8,371 nt of DNA from Thermoflexales bacterium (GCA_015486785.1 WFQZ01000339.1:1-8371); one strand, 5' to 3'; counted from the stretch's first letter, positions 1-6,700 are shown. Program-made: numbers and translations. Notes: generated by a model not told the origin, from the sequence alone.

Positions 1-35
1 CGAGATCAGCGATCCCCGCGCTGTGTAACGCTGGT

Positions 36-68
36 AGTTGCGACGCACTTCCAAAGTGCGTCGCAACT
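36..68. repeat. Palindromic repeat copy 1 (15-base arms, 3-base loop)
   Basis: The arms AGTTGCGACGCACTT (36-50) and AAGTGCGTCGCAACT (54-68) are perfectly complementary around a CCA loop. Copy 2 at 299-331 has the same design with one compensated pair change. The element starts about 9 bases after the minus-strand stop codon at 78-80. No T-run follows on either strand, so it is not a standard intrinsic terminator. It resembles REP-type intergenic palindromes, which often sit just after genes. Whether it is repeated across the genome cannot be seen here. Confidence 0.85.
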
Positions 69-77
69 GTGCTTCTC

Positions 78-179
78 TCACGGACTCTGCCGGATCACCA
101 ACGGCAAGTACACTCCGTACAAACGGATAGCCTCGTTCGTCCAGCCGACGGTGCCCGGCCCCCACCCGGTTAGCGTGTT
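78..179 (-). pseudogene. C-terminal remnant of a probable secreted protein (YLPLV tail)
   Basis: The minus strand from 179 to 80 reads 33 codons without a stop, and TGA follows at 80-78. Nearly every codon in the stretch ends in G or C, as in the real genes of this window. The peptide includes GWGPGTVGWTNEAIRLYG and then VYLPLVIRQSP. I associate short 'YLPLV' tails with exported Chloroflexota proteins, but from memory rather than from a search. The frame has no ATG, and an in-frame TAG lies upstream near 263. An AAAGGAG sequence (184-190) lies 7 bases before an ACG codon (176-174), where a start would be expected. This suggests either an internal deletion joining a leader to a C-terminus, or a mutated start. 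A second minus-strand frame starting with GTG runs to the window edge but has poor third-position bias. The function is unknown, and a chance open frame is possible. Confidence 0.35.
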
Positions 180-298
180 CGGTCTCCTTTCTTTTGTTTT
201 GTCTCTTAACCCGGGAAACCACACGATGACCTTTTTCAAGGCCGAATTTACACCACTCTATGAGACATTATCCTATCTTTCGGCGGGAGAGCGGCTTG

Positions 299-331
299 AG
301 TTGCGACGCACCTCCCAGGTGCGTCGCAACT
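299..331. repeat. Palindromic repeat copy 2 (15-base arms, 3-base loop)
   Basis: The arms AGTTGCGACGCACCT (299-313) and AGGTGCGTCGCAACT (317-331) are perfectly complementary around CCC. Relative to copy 1 (36-68), one stem position changed from T:A to C:G with both partners altered, so pairing is kept. It begins 11 bases after the uvrA stop codon (345-343). As RNA it would fold into a very stable hairpin at the uvrA mRNA 3' end. No T-run follows it on the minus strand. Confidence 0.85.
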
Positions 332-342
332 TACACGACCGG

Positions 343-3234
343 CTACAGACCCAGCCAGCGTTTGAGGTATTGGCCGGTGTAGGAAGTCGGGGTGCGGGCG
401 ATCAGTTCCGGCGGGCCGGCGGCTATGACCTCGCCCCCGGCATCGCCGCCTTCCGGGCCGAGGTCAATGATCCAGTCGGCCACTTTGATCACGTCGGGGT
501 TGTGCTCAATGACGATGACGGTATTGCCGGATTCCACCAGCCGTTGCAGCACGTGGATCAGTTTGCTCACGTCGGCGGCGTGCAGCCCCACGGTCGGCTC
601 ATCGAGGATGTAGAGCGTGTCACCGGTGGCCCGCTTGGAAAGTTCCCGCGCCAGTTTGATGCGCTGCGCTTCACCGCCGGAGAGGGTGGTCGCCGACTGC
701 CCCAAGCGGATGTATCCCAGCCCCACATCCTGCAAGGTTTGGAGCCGCCGCACGATCTTGGGGATCGCGCTGAAGAACTCCAGGGCTTCGTTGACGGTCA
801 GCTCTAGGACATCGGCGATGGTCAGCCCCTTGTAACGCACCTGGAGTGTTTCGCGGTTGTAACGTTTGCCGTGGCACACGTCGCAGGCCACGTACACTTC
901 GGGGAGGAATTGCATCTCAATGCGCAAGGTGCCCTGTCCCTGGCAAGCCTCGCACCGCCCGCCTTTGACGTTGAAGGAAAACCGCCCCGGCTTGTAACCG
1001 CGCAATTTCGACTCAGGCAGGGCAGCGAACAGTTCGCGTAAGTAGGTGAATACGCCGGTGTACGTGGCCGGGTTGGAGCGCGGGGTGCGCCCGATGGGCG
1101 ATTGGTCAATGTCAATGAGCTTGTTCAAGTATTCCACGCCCTTAATGCGGGCGCGGGCGGCCAGCGGGGGCTGACGGGTCTGGTGCAACAGGTAGTCAAC
1201 GTGGGGATAGAGGGTTTCGACGACCAGCGAGCTTTTGCCGGAACCGGAGACGCCGGTCACGCAGATGAACGTCCCCAGGGGGAAGCGCACGTCAATGCGT
1301 TTGAGGTTGTGCAGAGATGCGCCCCGCACCCACAGATCGTGGCCGTTGCCTCTGCGGCGGCGGGCCGGAACGGGGATGCGCTTTCTGCCGGAAAGGTAGG
1401 CCGCCGTCTGGGAGGTGGGATGGGTCAAGACCTGCGAGAGCGTCCCGGAGACCACGACCTCGCCGCCGTGCTCGCCCGCGCCCGGCCCCAAGTCCACGAT
1501 CCAGTCGGCGGCGCGGATGGTTTCGTCGTCGTGCTCCACCACCAAGACGGTGTTGCCCAGGTCGCGCAGCTCTTTGAGCGTGTGGATCAGTTGCGCCGTA
1601 TCCCGCTGGTGCAGGCCGATGCTCGGCTCATCCAGCACGTAGAGCACGCCCGTGAGCCGCGATCCGACCTGGGTCGCCAGGCGGATGCGCTGCGCTTCGC
1701 CGCCGGAAAGGGTGTTGGCCGCCCGATCCAAGCTCAGGTAATCCAGCCCCACGTCCAGCAGGAAGCGCAGGCGGTCGCGGATTTCGCGCAGGGGGCGGCG
1801 GGCGATCTGCTGTTGCTGGGGCGTGAGATCTCCGCCGTCCATCAGCGTTTCGACCCAGGGACTGAGGCGCGAGACCGGCCAATGCGCCAGTTCGTGGATG
1901 GGACGCCCGGCCACGGTCACCGCCCGCGCGACCTGATTCAAGCGCGTACCTTTACAGGTGCGGCAGGGAGTACGGCTCATCACCGCCTCAATGCGGCTGC
2001 GGATGTAGTCCGAGGTGGTTTCTTCGTAACGCCGCCGCAGGTTGGGGATGAGTCCCTCATAGCGGCGGAGGCCCTCCCAAACGCCGTGAGTGCTTTCATA
2101 GCGCATAGGGATACGTTCCTCGCCGCTCCCGTAGAGCAAGATGCGTCGCTGCTGGCGCGTCAGCTCGCGCCAGGGGCGATCCATCGGGATGCCGTAATGC
2201 CGCGCCACGCCGGCCAGCATCTTGAAGGTGTAGCTGGTATGATCCTCGGCCACGCCGAAGGCTATCGCGCCCTCGTTGAGCGACCGCGAGGGATCGGGCA
2301 CCAGCCGCGCGGGGTCGATTTCTTGCCGATACCCCAGCCCTTGGCAAGTGGGGCACGCGCCGTGGGGACTGTTGAACGAGAAGGTGCGCGGTTCAATCTC
2401 CGGTAGGCTGATGCCGCACACGGGGCAGGTGAGCGATTCGGAGTACAGGCGGTCGCCCAAGGCGATGTCCGGGTCAGGGGAACGCACGACGTCCGCAATG
2501 AGCACGCCGTCCCCCAGGCGCAGGGAGGTTTCCACCGAGTCGGTCAAGCGGCTGACGAAGTCCCGATAAGCGGCCTCCGGCTCTTGCGCCGCATCGGGGA
2601 TGATGATGCGATCCACAACGGCTTCAATGTGGTGCCGCTTGTAGCGATCCAGCGCGGGCAGTTCGTCGAGATCGTAGACTGTGCCATCCACCCGCACCCG
2701 CACGAATCCCAGGCGGCGCACTTCATCAAAGGTGGCGCGATGATAGCCCTTGCGTCCCCGCACCAGCGGGGCGAGCAGCAACAGCCGTGCGCCGGGAGGC
2801 AGGGCCAGCAGGGCGTCCACGATCTCTTGAGCACTCTGTCGCGCCACCGGACGGCCACACTGAGGGCAGTGCGGTTCACCGATGCGGGCGTAGAGCAAGC
2901 GCAAGTAGTCGTAGATTTCTGTCACCGTGCCCACCGTCGAGCGGGGGTTGTGCGAAGCTCCTTTCTGGTCAATGGCAATCGCCGGACTCAGGCCCTCAAT
3001 GGCGTCCACGTCGGGCTTGCTGACCCGCCCCAGGAATTGCCGCGCGTAGGCACTGAGCGACTCAATGTAGCGGCGTTGGCCTTCGGCGAAGATCGTATCA
3101 AAGGCCAGCGAGGATTTCCCCGAACCGGAGAGGCCGGTGATCACCACCAGGTTGTACTTGGGAATGGTAACGTCAATGTTTTTCAGGTTGTGCTGCCGTG
3201 CGCCATGCACGATCAGGGCTTCTTTCGCGCTCAT
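343..3234 (-). CDS. uvrA: Excinuclease ABC subunit A (UvrA)
   Basis: This is the DNA damage recognition ATPase of nucleotide excision repair. It acts in the cytoplasm as a dimer that loads UvrB at lesions. At 963 residues it has the usual full length. Both ABC modules are complete. The first has Walker A GLSGSGKSS (34-42, K40), signature LSGGEAQRIRLA (509-520) and Walker B LYVLDEPSIGLH (531-542). The second has Walker A GVSGSGKSS (661-669), signature LSGGEAQRIKLA (851-862) and Walker B LYILDEPTVGLH (874-885). Zinc-binding cysteine pairs are C270/C273 with C294/C297, and C761/C764 with C784/C787. Further CxxC pairs lie at 123-126 and 424-427. The ATG at 3234-3232 follows GGGAG by 4 bases. It appears to be transcribed alone, with its own -10 at 3273-3278 and a strong hairpin separating it from the lipoprotein gene. 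No truncation or missing catalytic residue was seen. Confidence 0.98.
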   Translation of the reverse strand: MSAKEALIVHGARQHNLKNIDVTIPKYNLVVITGLSGSGKSSLAFDTIFAEGQRRYIESLSAYARQFLGRVSKPDVDAIEGLSPAIAIDQKGASHNPRSTVGTVTEIYDYLRLLYARIGEPHCPQCGRPVARQSAQEIVDALLALPPGARLLLLAPLVRGRKGYHRATFDEVRRLGFVRVRVDGTVYDLDELPALDRYKRHHIEAVVDRIIIPDAAQEPEAAYRDFVSRLTDSVETSLRLGDGVLIADVVRSPDPDIALGDRLYSESLTCPVCGISLPEIEPRTFSFNSPHGACPTCQGLGYRQEIDPARLVPDPSRSLNEGAIAFGVAEDHTSYTFKMLAGVARHYGIPMDRPWRELTRQQRRILLYGSGEERIPMRYESTHGVWEGLRRYEGLIPNLRRRYEETTSDYIRSRIEAVMSRTPCRTCKGTRLNQVARAVTVAGRPIHELAHWPVSRLSPWVETLMDGGDLTPQQQQIARRPLREIRDRLRFLLDVGLDYLSLDRAANTLSGGEAQRIRLATQVGSRLTGVLYVLDEPSIGLHQRDTAQLIHTLKELRDLGNTVLVVEHDDETIRAADWIVDLGPGAGEHGGEVVVSGTLSQVLTHPTSQTAAYLSGRKRIPVPARRRRGNGHDLWVRGASLHNLKRIDVRFPLGTFICVTGVSGSGKSSLVVETLYPHVDYLLHQTRQPPLAARARIKGVEYLNKLIDIDQSPIGRTPRSNPATYTGVFTYLRELFAALPESKLRGYKPGRFSFNVKGGRCEACQGQGTLRIEMQFLPEVYVACDVCHGKRYNRETLQVRYKGLTIADVLELTVNEALEFFSAIPKIVRRLQTLQDVGLGYIRLGQSATTLSGGEAQRIKLARELSKRATGDTLYILDEPTVGLHAADVSKLIHVLQRLVESGNTVIVIEHNPDVIKVADWIIDLGPEGGDAGGEVIAAGPPELIARTPTSYTGQYLKRWLGL

Positions 3235-3272
3235 TTCGCTCCCAGGACTAGAGATTCTTCATCAGGTGTTCT

Positions 3273-3301
3273 ATTATAACCGCGTCCCTGAGACGCAGAA
3301 C
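3273..3301 (-). promoter_or_regulatory. Likely uvrA promoter with a palindrome in its spacer
   Basis: The minus strand has a perfect TATAAT (plus 3273-3278), placing a transcription start near 3266 and giving a leader of about 32 bases before the uvrA ATG. The -35 position (GTTCTG at 3301-3296, 17-base spacer) matches TTGACA poorly and overlaps the end of the upstream hairpin. The spacer contains an inverted repeat, GCGTC and GACGC (3282-3286 and 3292-3296) around 5 bases. This could be an operator, although 5-base arms can arise by chance. Confidence 0.5.
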
Positions 3302-3329
3302 CGGTGGAGGGTGTGTCCCTCCACCGGTT
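3299..3329 (-). terminator. Strong hairpin after the lipoprotein gene
   Basis: AACCGGTGGAGGG (3299-3311) and CCCTCCACCGGTT (3317-3329) form a perfect 13-base stem with a 5-base loop, 27 bases after the lipoprotein stop. It most likely marks the end of that transcript and insulates uvrA. No T-run follows on the minus strand, so it may act as a non-canonical terminator or only protect the 3' end. Confidence 0.6.
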
Positions 3330-3356
3330 GCGGAATTGTTTAGGCCAAAGAGGCGG

Positions 3357-4448
3357 CTACTGTTCGGTGGTGATCATCACTTGAGAGCCGCCGTTATCGC
3401 CGGTGGTGACGGAGATTTGCACGGTGCGGTCTCCTTTGGTGTAGGAGCGCGTCACGAGGGCGTCTGTGTCCATCCCATCGGTCTTCGTCCAGCCATCCGC
3501 CTCGAGCTTCTCAATGTAGAACGCGCTCACGGTGGCTACGTCGTCCTCCGAGGAGAAGACTACCATCCCGCCCATGGAGGTAACGCCGGTTGCGCCGGGG
3601 TACATCGGGATGTCGTCCGGCAAGCCTACGTTCTGGGCATCTTCGGGGGGTTCAATGGTGATGGGCTTGTTGATGTCATAGACATCTTGCAAGATGCTGA
3701 ATTGGGATTGTTGATTATCCACCATGCCGCTGGCTTCCAGCTTGAAGCGCACGGCAAATTCGGGCAAGTTGGATTCGTTGGCGATCCAGATGTCGGCCAC
3801 GCCGTTGGAGATCTCCTCCTGGCCCACGTTCATGGAGGCGTTGTACTTCAATTGATAGTGCTTGGTGCGCACGCCGTTCACGTCTTCCCGACCGATGTAC
3901 TTGTAGTCGTTTTGCTGAGAAACGTCGGCCAGTTCGTCCGCGCCGATGAAGAGGCTTCCAAAGTCCCCAAAAGCCTGCTCGTCTCCAACCGGCGATTGCA
4001 TCCAATTGTCGCCCAGGCGCATCCACTGCGTATCGCCGACTTGGATCATTTCAATGTCGCCCTGGTCAGAGTGGAGCAGGATGTGTTTGGCGAGTGGGTC
4101 GCGCACTTCCTCTTGGGACATTTCCATCTGTTCGGTGGTGCCGTTGGTGTAGACAACGGTCATCGTGATCTTGCTGCGGTAGCTATCCAGCCCGGCCAGC
4201 GCGTTGGGGTCCAGCGTGGGGAACGATTCGGAATCCGAACTCCCGCCGTTTTCGGGCTGCGAGGTTTGCGCCTGCGGGGTAGCGGTGTTTTCCTGGGTGG
4301 TGGTGTTGCCTCCGCCAGAGGTGGCGTTGGATTTAGGGGCTGCGGTTGCCTGAGAGGGTGCGGGCGTGGCACTCTTGCCCCCGGAAAGTGAGCATGCCAG
4401 TGAGGAAAGCAGCAATACAACAATCAATAACAGTGTCCAGCGTTTCAT
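3357..4448 (-). CDS. Two-domain lipoprotein of unknown function
   Basis: A 363-residue exported protein, probably anchored to the outer face of the membrane. The N-terminus MKRW is followed by a hydrophobic stretch (5-18) and C19 in a lipobox-like SLAC context. A low-complexity Ser/Thr/Pro/Gln/Gly linker spans about 20-78. Residues about 82-268 look like a LolA/LppX-type lipoprotein fold: amphipathic beta-strand-like segments, starting around LDSYRSKITMTV, with GDTQWMRLGDNWMQ near 138-151. Residues about 279-362 contain IPMYPGA, then a segment with FYIEKLEADGW (310-320), then a basic strand with KGDRTVQISV. I recognise this C-terminal pattern from lipoproteins of Chloroflexota and related bacteria, but its role is not established. 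The ATG at 4448-4446 follows AAAAGGAG by 4 bases. It has its own extended -10 promoter and a hairpin after it, so it is probably monocistronic. The domain names are inferences from pattern only. Confidence 0.85.
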   Translation of the reverse strand: MKRWTLLLIVVLLLSSLACSLSGGKSATPAPSQATAAPKSNATSGGGNTTTQENTATPQAQTSQPENGGSSDSESFPTLDPNALAGLDSYRSKITMTVVYTNGTTEQMEMSQEEVRDPLAKHILLHSDQGDIEMIQVGDTQWMRLGDNWMQSPVGDEQAFGDFGSLFIGADELADVSQQNDYKYIGREDVNGVRTKHYQLKYNASMNVGQEEISNGVADIWIANESNLPEFAVRFKLEASGMVDNQQSQFSILQDVYDINKPITIEPPEDAQNVGLPDDIPMYPGATGVTSMGGMVVFSSEDDVATVSAFYIEKLEADGWTKTDGMDTDALVTRSYTKGDRTVQISVTTGDNGGSQVMITTEQ

Positions 4449-4484
4449 AGGTCTCCTTTTACTTGGTTTGAAAATCAGGGTCTA

Positions 4485-4493
4485 ATTGTACCA
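4485..4493 (-). promoter_or_regulatory. Extended -10 promoter of the lipoprotein gene
   Basis: The minus strand reads TGG TACAAT (plus 4485-4493), an extended -10 (TGnTATAAT) with one mismatch, about 37 bases upstream of the lipoprotein ATG. No good -35 hexamer is visible, which fits an extended -10 promoter. This supports separate transcription from the sugar transporter operon upstream. Confidence 0.5.
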
Positions 4494-4558
4494 CAAGGCC
4501 TTGCAGCATAATGTTGTCTACGGGGGCGAGGGTGGTTAGTTGCAAGGCAGAAATCACG

Positions 4559-4587
4559 CGAGGCGCGGAGGTTTCCCCCGCGCCTCG
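4559..4587 (-). terminator. Hairpin after malG, end of the sugar transporter operon
   Basis: CGAGGCGCGG (4559-4568) pairs perfectly with CCGCGCCTCG (4578-4587) across a 9-base loop in which two more G:C pairs can form. It starts 32 bases after the malG stop. On the minus strand it is followed by CGTGATTTCTG, which has only a three-T run, so as an intrinsic terminator it is weak by standard rules. Confidence 0.6.
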
Positions 4588-4619
4588 GCAGTGAATGCGT
4601 CCTCCGGCCGGCGAGGGGT

Positions 4620-5462
4620 TTATCCTTTGACGCCGCCCACGGTCAAGCCGGATTCAAGATAGCTCTGCATACTCAAGAAGACGATCAGCGTGGGGACGGA
4701 GATCAGCAGCGCGCCGGCGGCAAACAGTCCCCAGGGCACCGAGTGGCTGCCGGCCAGGCTGACCAGTCCGACGGGCAGCGTCCACATGTTTTCTTTGCCC
4801 GGCAGCATCACCAGGGCCATAATGTACTCGTTCCATCCGGCCAGGAAGCCGAAGAGCGCGGTCACGGCGAGGGCCGGTCGCGCCAGCGGCAAGGCGATCT
4901 GGATGAAGGCTTGGATGGGGCTGGCGCCGTCAATCATGGCGGCCTCCTCCAGGTCAATGGGGATGGTGTCAAAGTACCCTTTGAGATTCCAGGTGGTAAA
5001 GACCAGCGTTCCGGCGGAGTAGGCGAAGATCAAGCCCCAGTGTGTGCCGAAGAGTCCCAGAGTACGCAGGATTTGGGTGATGGGGATCAGCGAGAGGATG
5101 CCGGGGAAGGCGTTGATCGCCAGGAACAGGATCAAGAGGGCTTCGCGGCCCACGAACTTGAAGCGGGAGAAGGCAAACGCGCCGCTGGTCGCCAGCGAGA
5201 CGCAGAAGATCGTCGTCAACCCGGCCACGAAGAGGCTGTTCTTCAGCCACAGGGGGAAGGCGTTTTCGAAGAGCAGCTGGTTGAAGTTGTCCCACGTGAT
5301 TTCGGTGGGGACGAACATACTGACTAGTTTGGTGGTCAGCAGCCGCTGGCCGGGTCGCACCGAGGCCAGCGCGGTGAACCATACCGGGTACACGGCGATC
5401 AGGACGGCGATTACCAGAACTGCATACATCAAGATCAAACTGAAGGTGGTGGGCTTTCTCAT
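4620..5462 (-). CDS. malG: Sugar ABC transporter permease, MalG type
   Basis: Second inner-membrane permease of a carbohydrate importer, pairing with the MalF-type subunit to form the translocation channel. It has 280 residues, a normal length for this family. About six hydrophobic segments are visible (near 9-31, 74-97, 108-131, 141-158, 197-219 and 244-266). The cytoplasmic EAA loop that docks to the ATPase is clear at 172-196 (EEAAMIDGASPIQAFIQIAL then PLARP), with E173, A174, A175, G179 and P192. The C-terminus GLTVGGVKG closely resembles the end of E. coli MalG (GLTAGGVKG as I recall), which supports the maltose/maltodextrin class. The start codon ATG (5462-5460) overlaps the malF stop as ATGA, with AAAGGAG (5470-5476) 7 bases upstream, so translation is coupled. 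The exact sugar is not certain; trehalose or other oligosaccharides are possible. Confidence 0.93.
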   Translation of the reverse strand: MRKPTTFSLILMYAVLVIAVLIAVYPVWFTALASVRPGQRLLTTKLVSMFVPTEITWDNFNQLLFENAFPLWLKNSLFVAGLTTIFCVSLATSGAFAFSRFKFVGREALLILFLAINAFPGILSLIPITQILRTLGLFGTHWGLIFAYSAGTLVFTTWNLKGYFDTIPIDLEEAAMIDGASPIQAFIQIALPLARPALAVTALFGFLAGWNEYIMALVMLPGKENMWTLPVGLVSLAGSHSVPWGLFAAGALLISVPTLIVFLSMQSYLESGLTVGGVKG

Positions 5463-6625
5463 TCTGTCGCTCCTTTCGTAATGTTCGTCATTTGCAGGCT
5501 GATCATCGTGGCCGCGAAGAGCAGCAGGAAGACCACGACGGCATACGCACCGCTGGCACTGTAGTTATCGGTGCGGAACATTTTGTAGGCATGGATCATG
5601 ACAAATTCGGTGGCGCCGGGCTTGCCCGCACCACGAATGGGGCCGCCGTTCGTCACCAGCCACACGGTGTTGAACATCTGGAAGGTGGTGATGGAGCTGA
5701 GCACGATGGCGGGCATCACTGCCGGGCGGAGCAACGGGATGGTGATGCGGGTCAAGGTTTGCCACCAGGTCGCGCCGTCAACATCCGCCGCCTCATACTG
5801 GTCTTGGGGGATGGCCTGCAAAGCTCCCAGGATGATGGTCATAAAGAAGGGGTACGAGAGCCAGATGTTAATGATCACCACGGCAATGAAGGCCGTGAGA
5901 TCGCTTTGTAACCACGCCGGGCCGGTAAGTCCAACCAGCCCCAGGAGTTGATTGATGGTGCCCTGTTCTTGGAAGAAGAACTTCCAAATCTCTGCGGTGA
6001 TGTAGTTAGGCACAGCCCAGGGGAGAATTAGGATCGTGCGCCACGCGCCTTTGGCCTTAATGTACTTGTTGTTGAGGATAAGTGCTAACAATCCGCCGAA
6101 GAAAACGAAGAACGGCATACAGGCCAGCACGTAGAGGAACGTGCGGAACATCACAATGAAGAAATCGCCGGTGTTCATCAATTGCTCAATAGCAGCGTTG
6201 ACATCCAGCACCACCCAGATCAAGCCGCTGCCGAGCAATCCCAGCAGCCACCACCACCAAGTCTCCGGCTTGCTGAGGCTCTTGCGGCGGGCGCGTCGCT
6301 CCAGGTAATAGACGGCGACAATGGGCACCAAGAGCAGGAGCAGCTTGAACCATGAGACCAATGATTCTGGGGTTACCAGCGGGCCGAATAAATCCGCATA
6401 GTTGGCCAGCAGCGGGGATTGAAAACAGTACTTGCCCATCACGTCGGTGGTACAGTTCCAGATATTATCGGGGGGCGCGTAATGGAAGCGACTGCGGTTA
6501 GTCAAGGAAATGTAGACGTTGTAAAAGATGGGGTAGAGGCTGATCAAAGTCACGCTGACGAGCGTGGGTAAGATAAAGAGCAACACAATGGCAGCTTTTT
6601 TCCAGCCCTTGTATGAAGTGGACAT
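5459..6625 (-). CDS. malF: Sugar ABC transporter permease, MalF type
   Basis: First permease of the importer; 388 residues from the chosen start. The EAA loop is at 277-301 (YEAADVDGATWWQTLTRITI then PLLRP), with E278, A279, A280, G284 and P297. About eight hydrophobic segments are visible: near 11-33, 91-108, 122-141, 157-184, 195-213, 244-267, 303-325 and 357-378. The basic stretch ERRARRKSLSK (109-119) between the second and third fits a cytoplasmic loop. Typical MalF-like permeases outside enterobacteria have six segments and about 290-310 residues, so this one carries an N-terminal enlargement. Its predicted external loop after the first helix contains C58 and C67. The ATG at 6625-6623 was chosen because AAGGAGG (6630-6636) lies 4 bases upstream. 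A longer frame to 6661 would start inside the malE-malF hairpin and has no such site. The gene overlaps malG by 4 bases. Confidence 0.93.
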   Translation of the reverse strand: MSTSYKGWKKAAIVLLFILPTLVSVTLISLYPIFYNVYISLTNRSRFHYAPPDNIWNCTTDVMGKYCFQSPLLANYADLFGPLVTPESLVSWFKLLLLLVPIVAVYYLERRARRKSLSKPETWWWWLLGLLGSGLIWVVLDVNAAIEQLMNTGDFFIVMFRTFLYVLACMPFFVFFGGLLALILNNKYIKAKGAWRTILILPWAVPNYITAEIWKFFFQEQGTINQLLGLVGLTGPAWLQSDLTAFIAVVIINIWLSYPFFMTIILGALQAIPQDQYEAADVDGATWWQTLTRITIPLLRPAVMPAIVLSSITTFQMFNTVWLVTNGGPIRGAGKPGATEFVMIHAYKMFRTDNYSASGAYAVVVFLLLFAATMISLQMTNITKGATE

Positions 6626-6629
6626 TATT

Positions 6630-6636
6630 CCTCCTT
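6630..6636 (-). promoter_or_regulatory. Ribosome binding site that sets the malF start
   Basis: The minus strand reads AAGGAGG AATA ATG. This strong Shine-Dalgarno match fixes the start at 6625 and excludes the in-frame upstream ATG at 6661-6659, which lies next to the base of the intercistronic hairpin. Confidence 0.85.
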
Positions 6637-6650
6637 GGACGTGAGAGTTC

Positions 6651-6700
6651 CTTAATGGCACAATGGCCCTAACCGAGGTGCGGCTAGGGCCATTGTTAAG
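6651..6700 (-). repeat. Intercistronic hairpin between malE and malF
   Basis: CAATGGCCCTA (6661-6671) pairs perfectly with TAGGGCCATTG (6685-6695). After one mismatch three more G:C pairs (6673-6675 with 6681-6683) close a 5-base loop. An outer stem, CTTAA (6651-6655) with TTAAG (6696-6700), pairs around a 5-base bulge. The main stem starts 25 bases after the malE stop. No T-run follows on the minus strand, and malF has a strong ribosome binding site just beyond. This favours a 3'-end stabiliser or partial terminator that lets malE be expressed above the permeases, a role known for the malE-malF palindromes of E. coli. That function here is inferred. Confidence 0.8.

Larger units (their letters stand above)
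1..342. other. Region downstream of uvrA: two palindromes and a gene remnant
   Basis: No intact gene could be supported here. The stretch holds two copies of a 33-base palindrome (36-68 and 299-331) and, between them on the minus strand, a short reading frame with a high-GC third codon position ending at 78-80. Bases 180-298 are AT-richer than the genes and look like a non-coding leader; on the minus strand they contain an AAAGGAG ribosome-binding-like sequence (184-190). Bases 1-35 show nothing I recognise. A plus-strand open frame over 151-807 is mostly the antisense of uvrA and is not counted as a gene. Confidence 0.6.

Noticed and set aside
1..159. Minus-strand frame starting at GTG (159-157) and open to the window edge
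   Set aside because: Its third codon positions are not GC-rich as in real genes here, and it reads straight through the palindromic repeat. The overlapping frame ending at 78 is the better coding candidate.
78..190. Riboswitch or small structured RNA in the leader left of uvrA
   Set aside because: I compared it from memory with cobalamin, SAM, c-di-AMP and guanidine riboswitches, RNase P RNA and SRP RNA. No core motif matched.
36..331. Mobile element bounded by the two palindromes
   Set aside because: Each copy is a complete palindrome, not a terminal inverted repeat. There is no transposase between them and no visible target duplication.
1102..2406. Long plus-strand open frame (434 codons) opposite uvrA
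   Set aside because: It is entirely antisense to a clear, full-length uvrA. High-GC genes often leave the opposite strand open, and the translation shows no family motif.
2584..3279. Plus-strand open frame (231 codons) opposite the start of uvrA
   Set aside because: Antisense shadow of uvrA's first ATPase region; no recognisable domain.
3336..4391. Plus-strand open frame (351 codons) opposite the lipoprotein gene
   Set aside because: The minus-strand gene has a signal peptide, lipobox, ribosome binding site and promoter; the plus-strand frame has none of these.
6626..6661. Upstream in-frame ATG for malF adding 12 residues
   Set aside because: It lies at the base of the intercistronic hairpin without a suitable ribosome binding site, while the ATG at 6625 has AAGGAGG 4 bases upstream.
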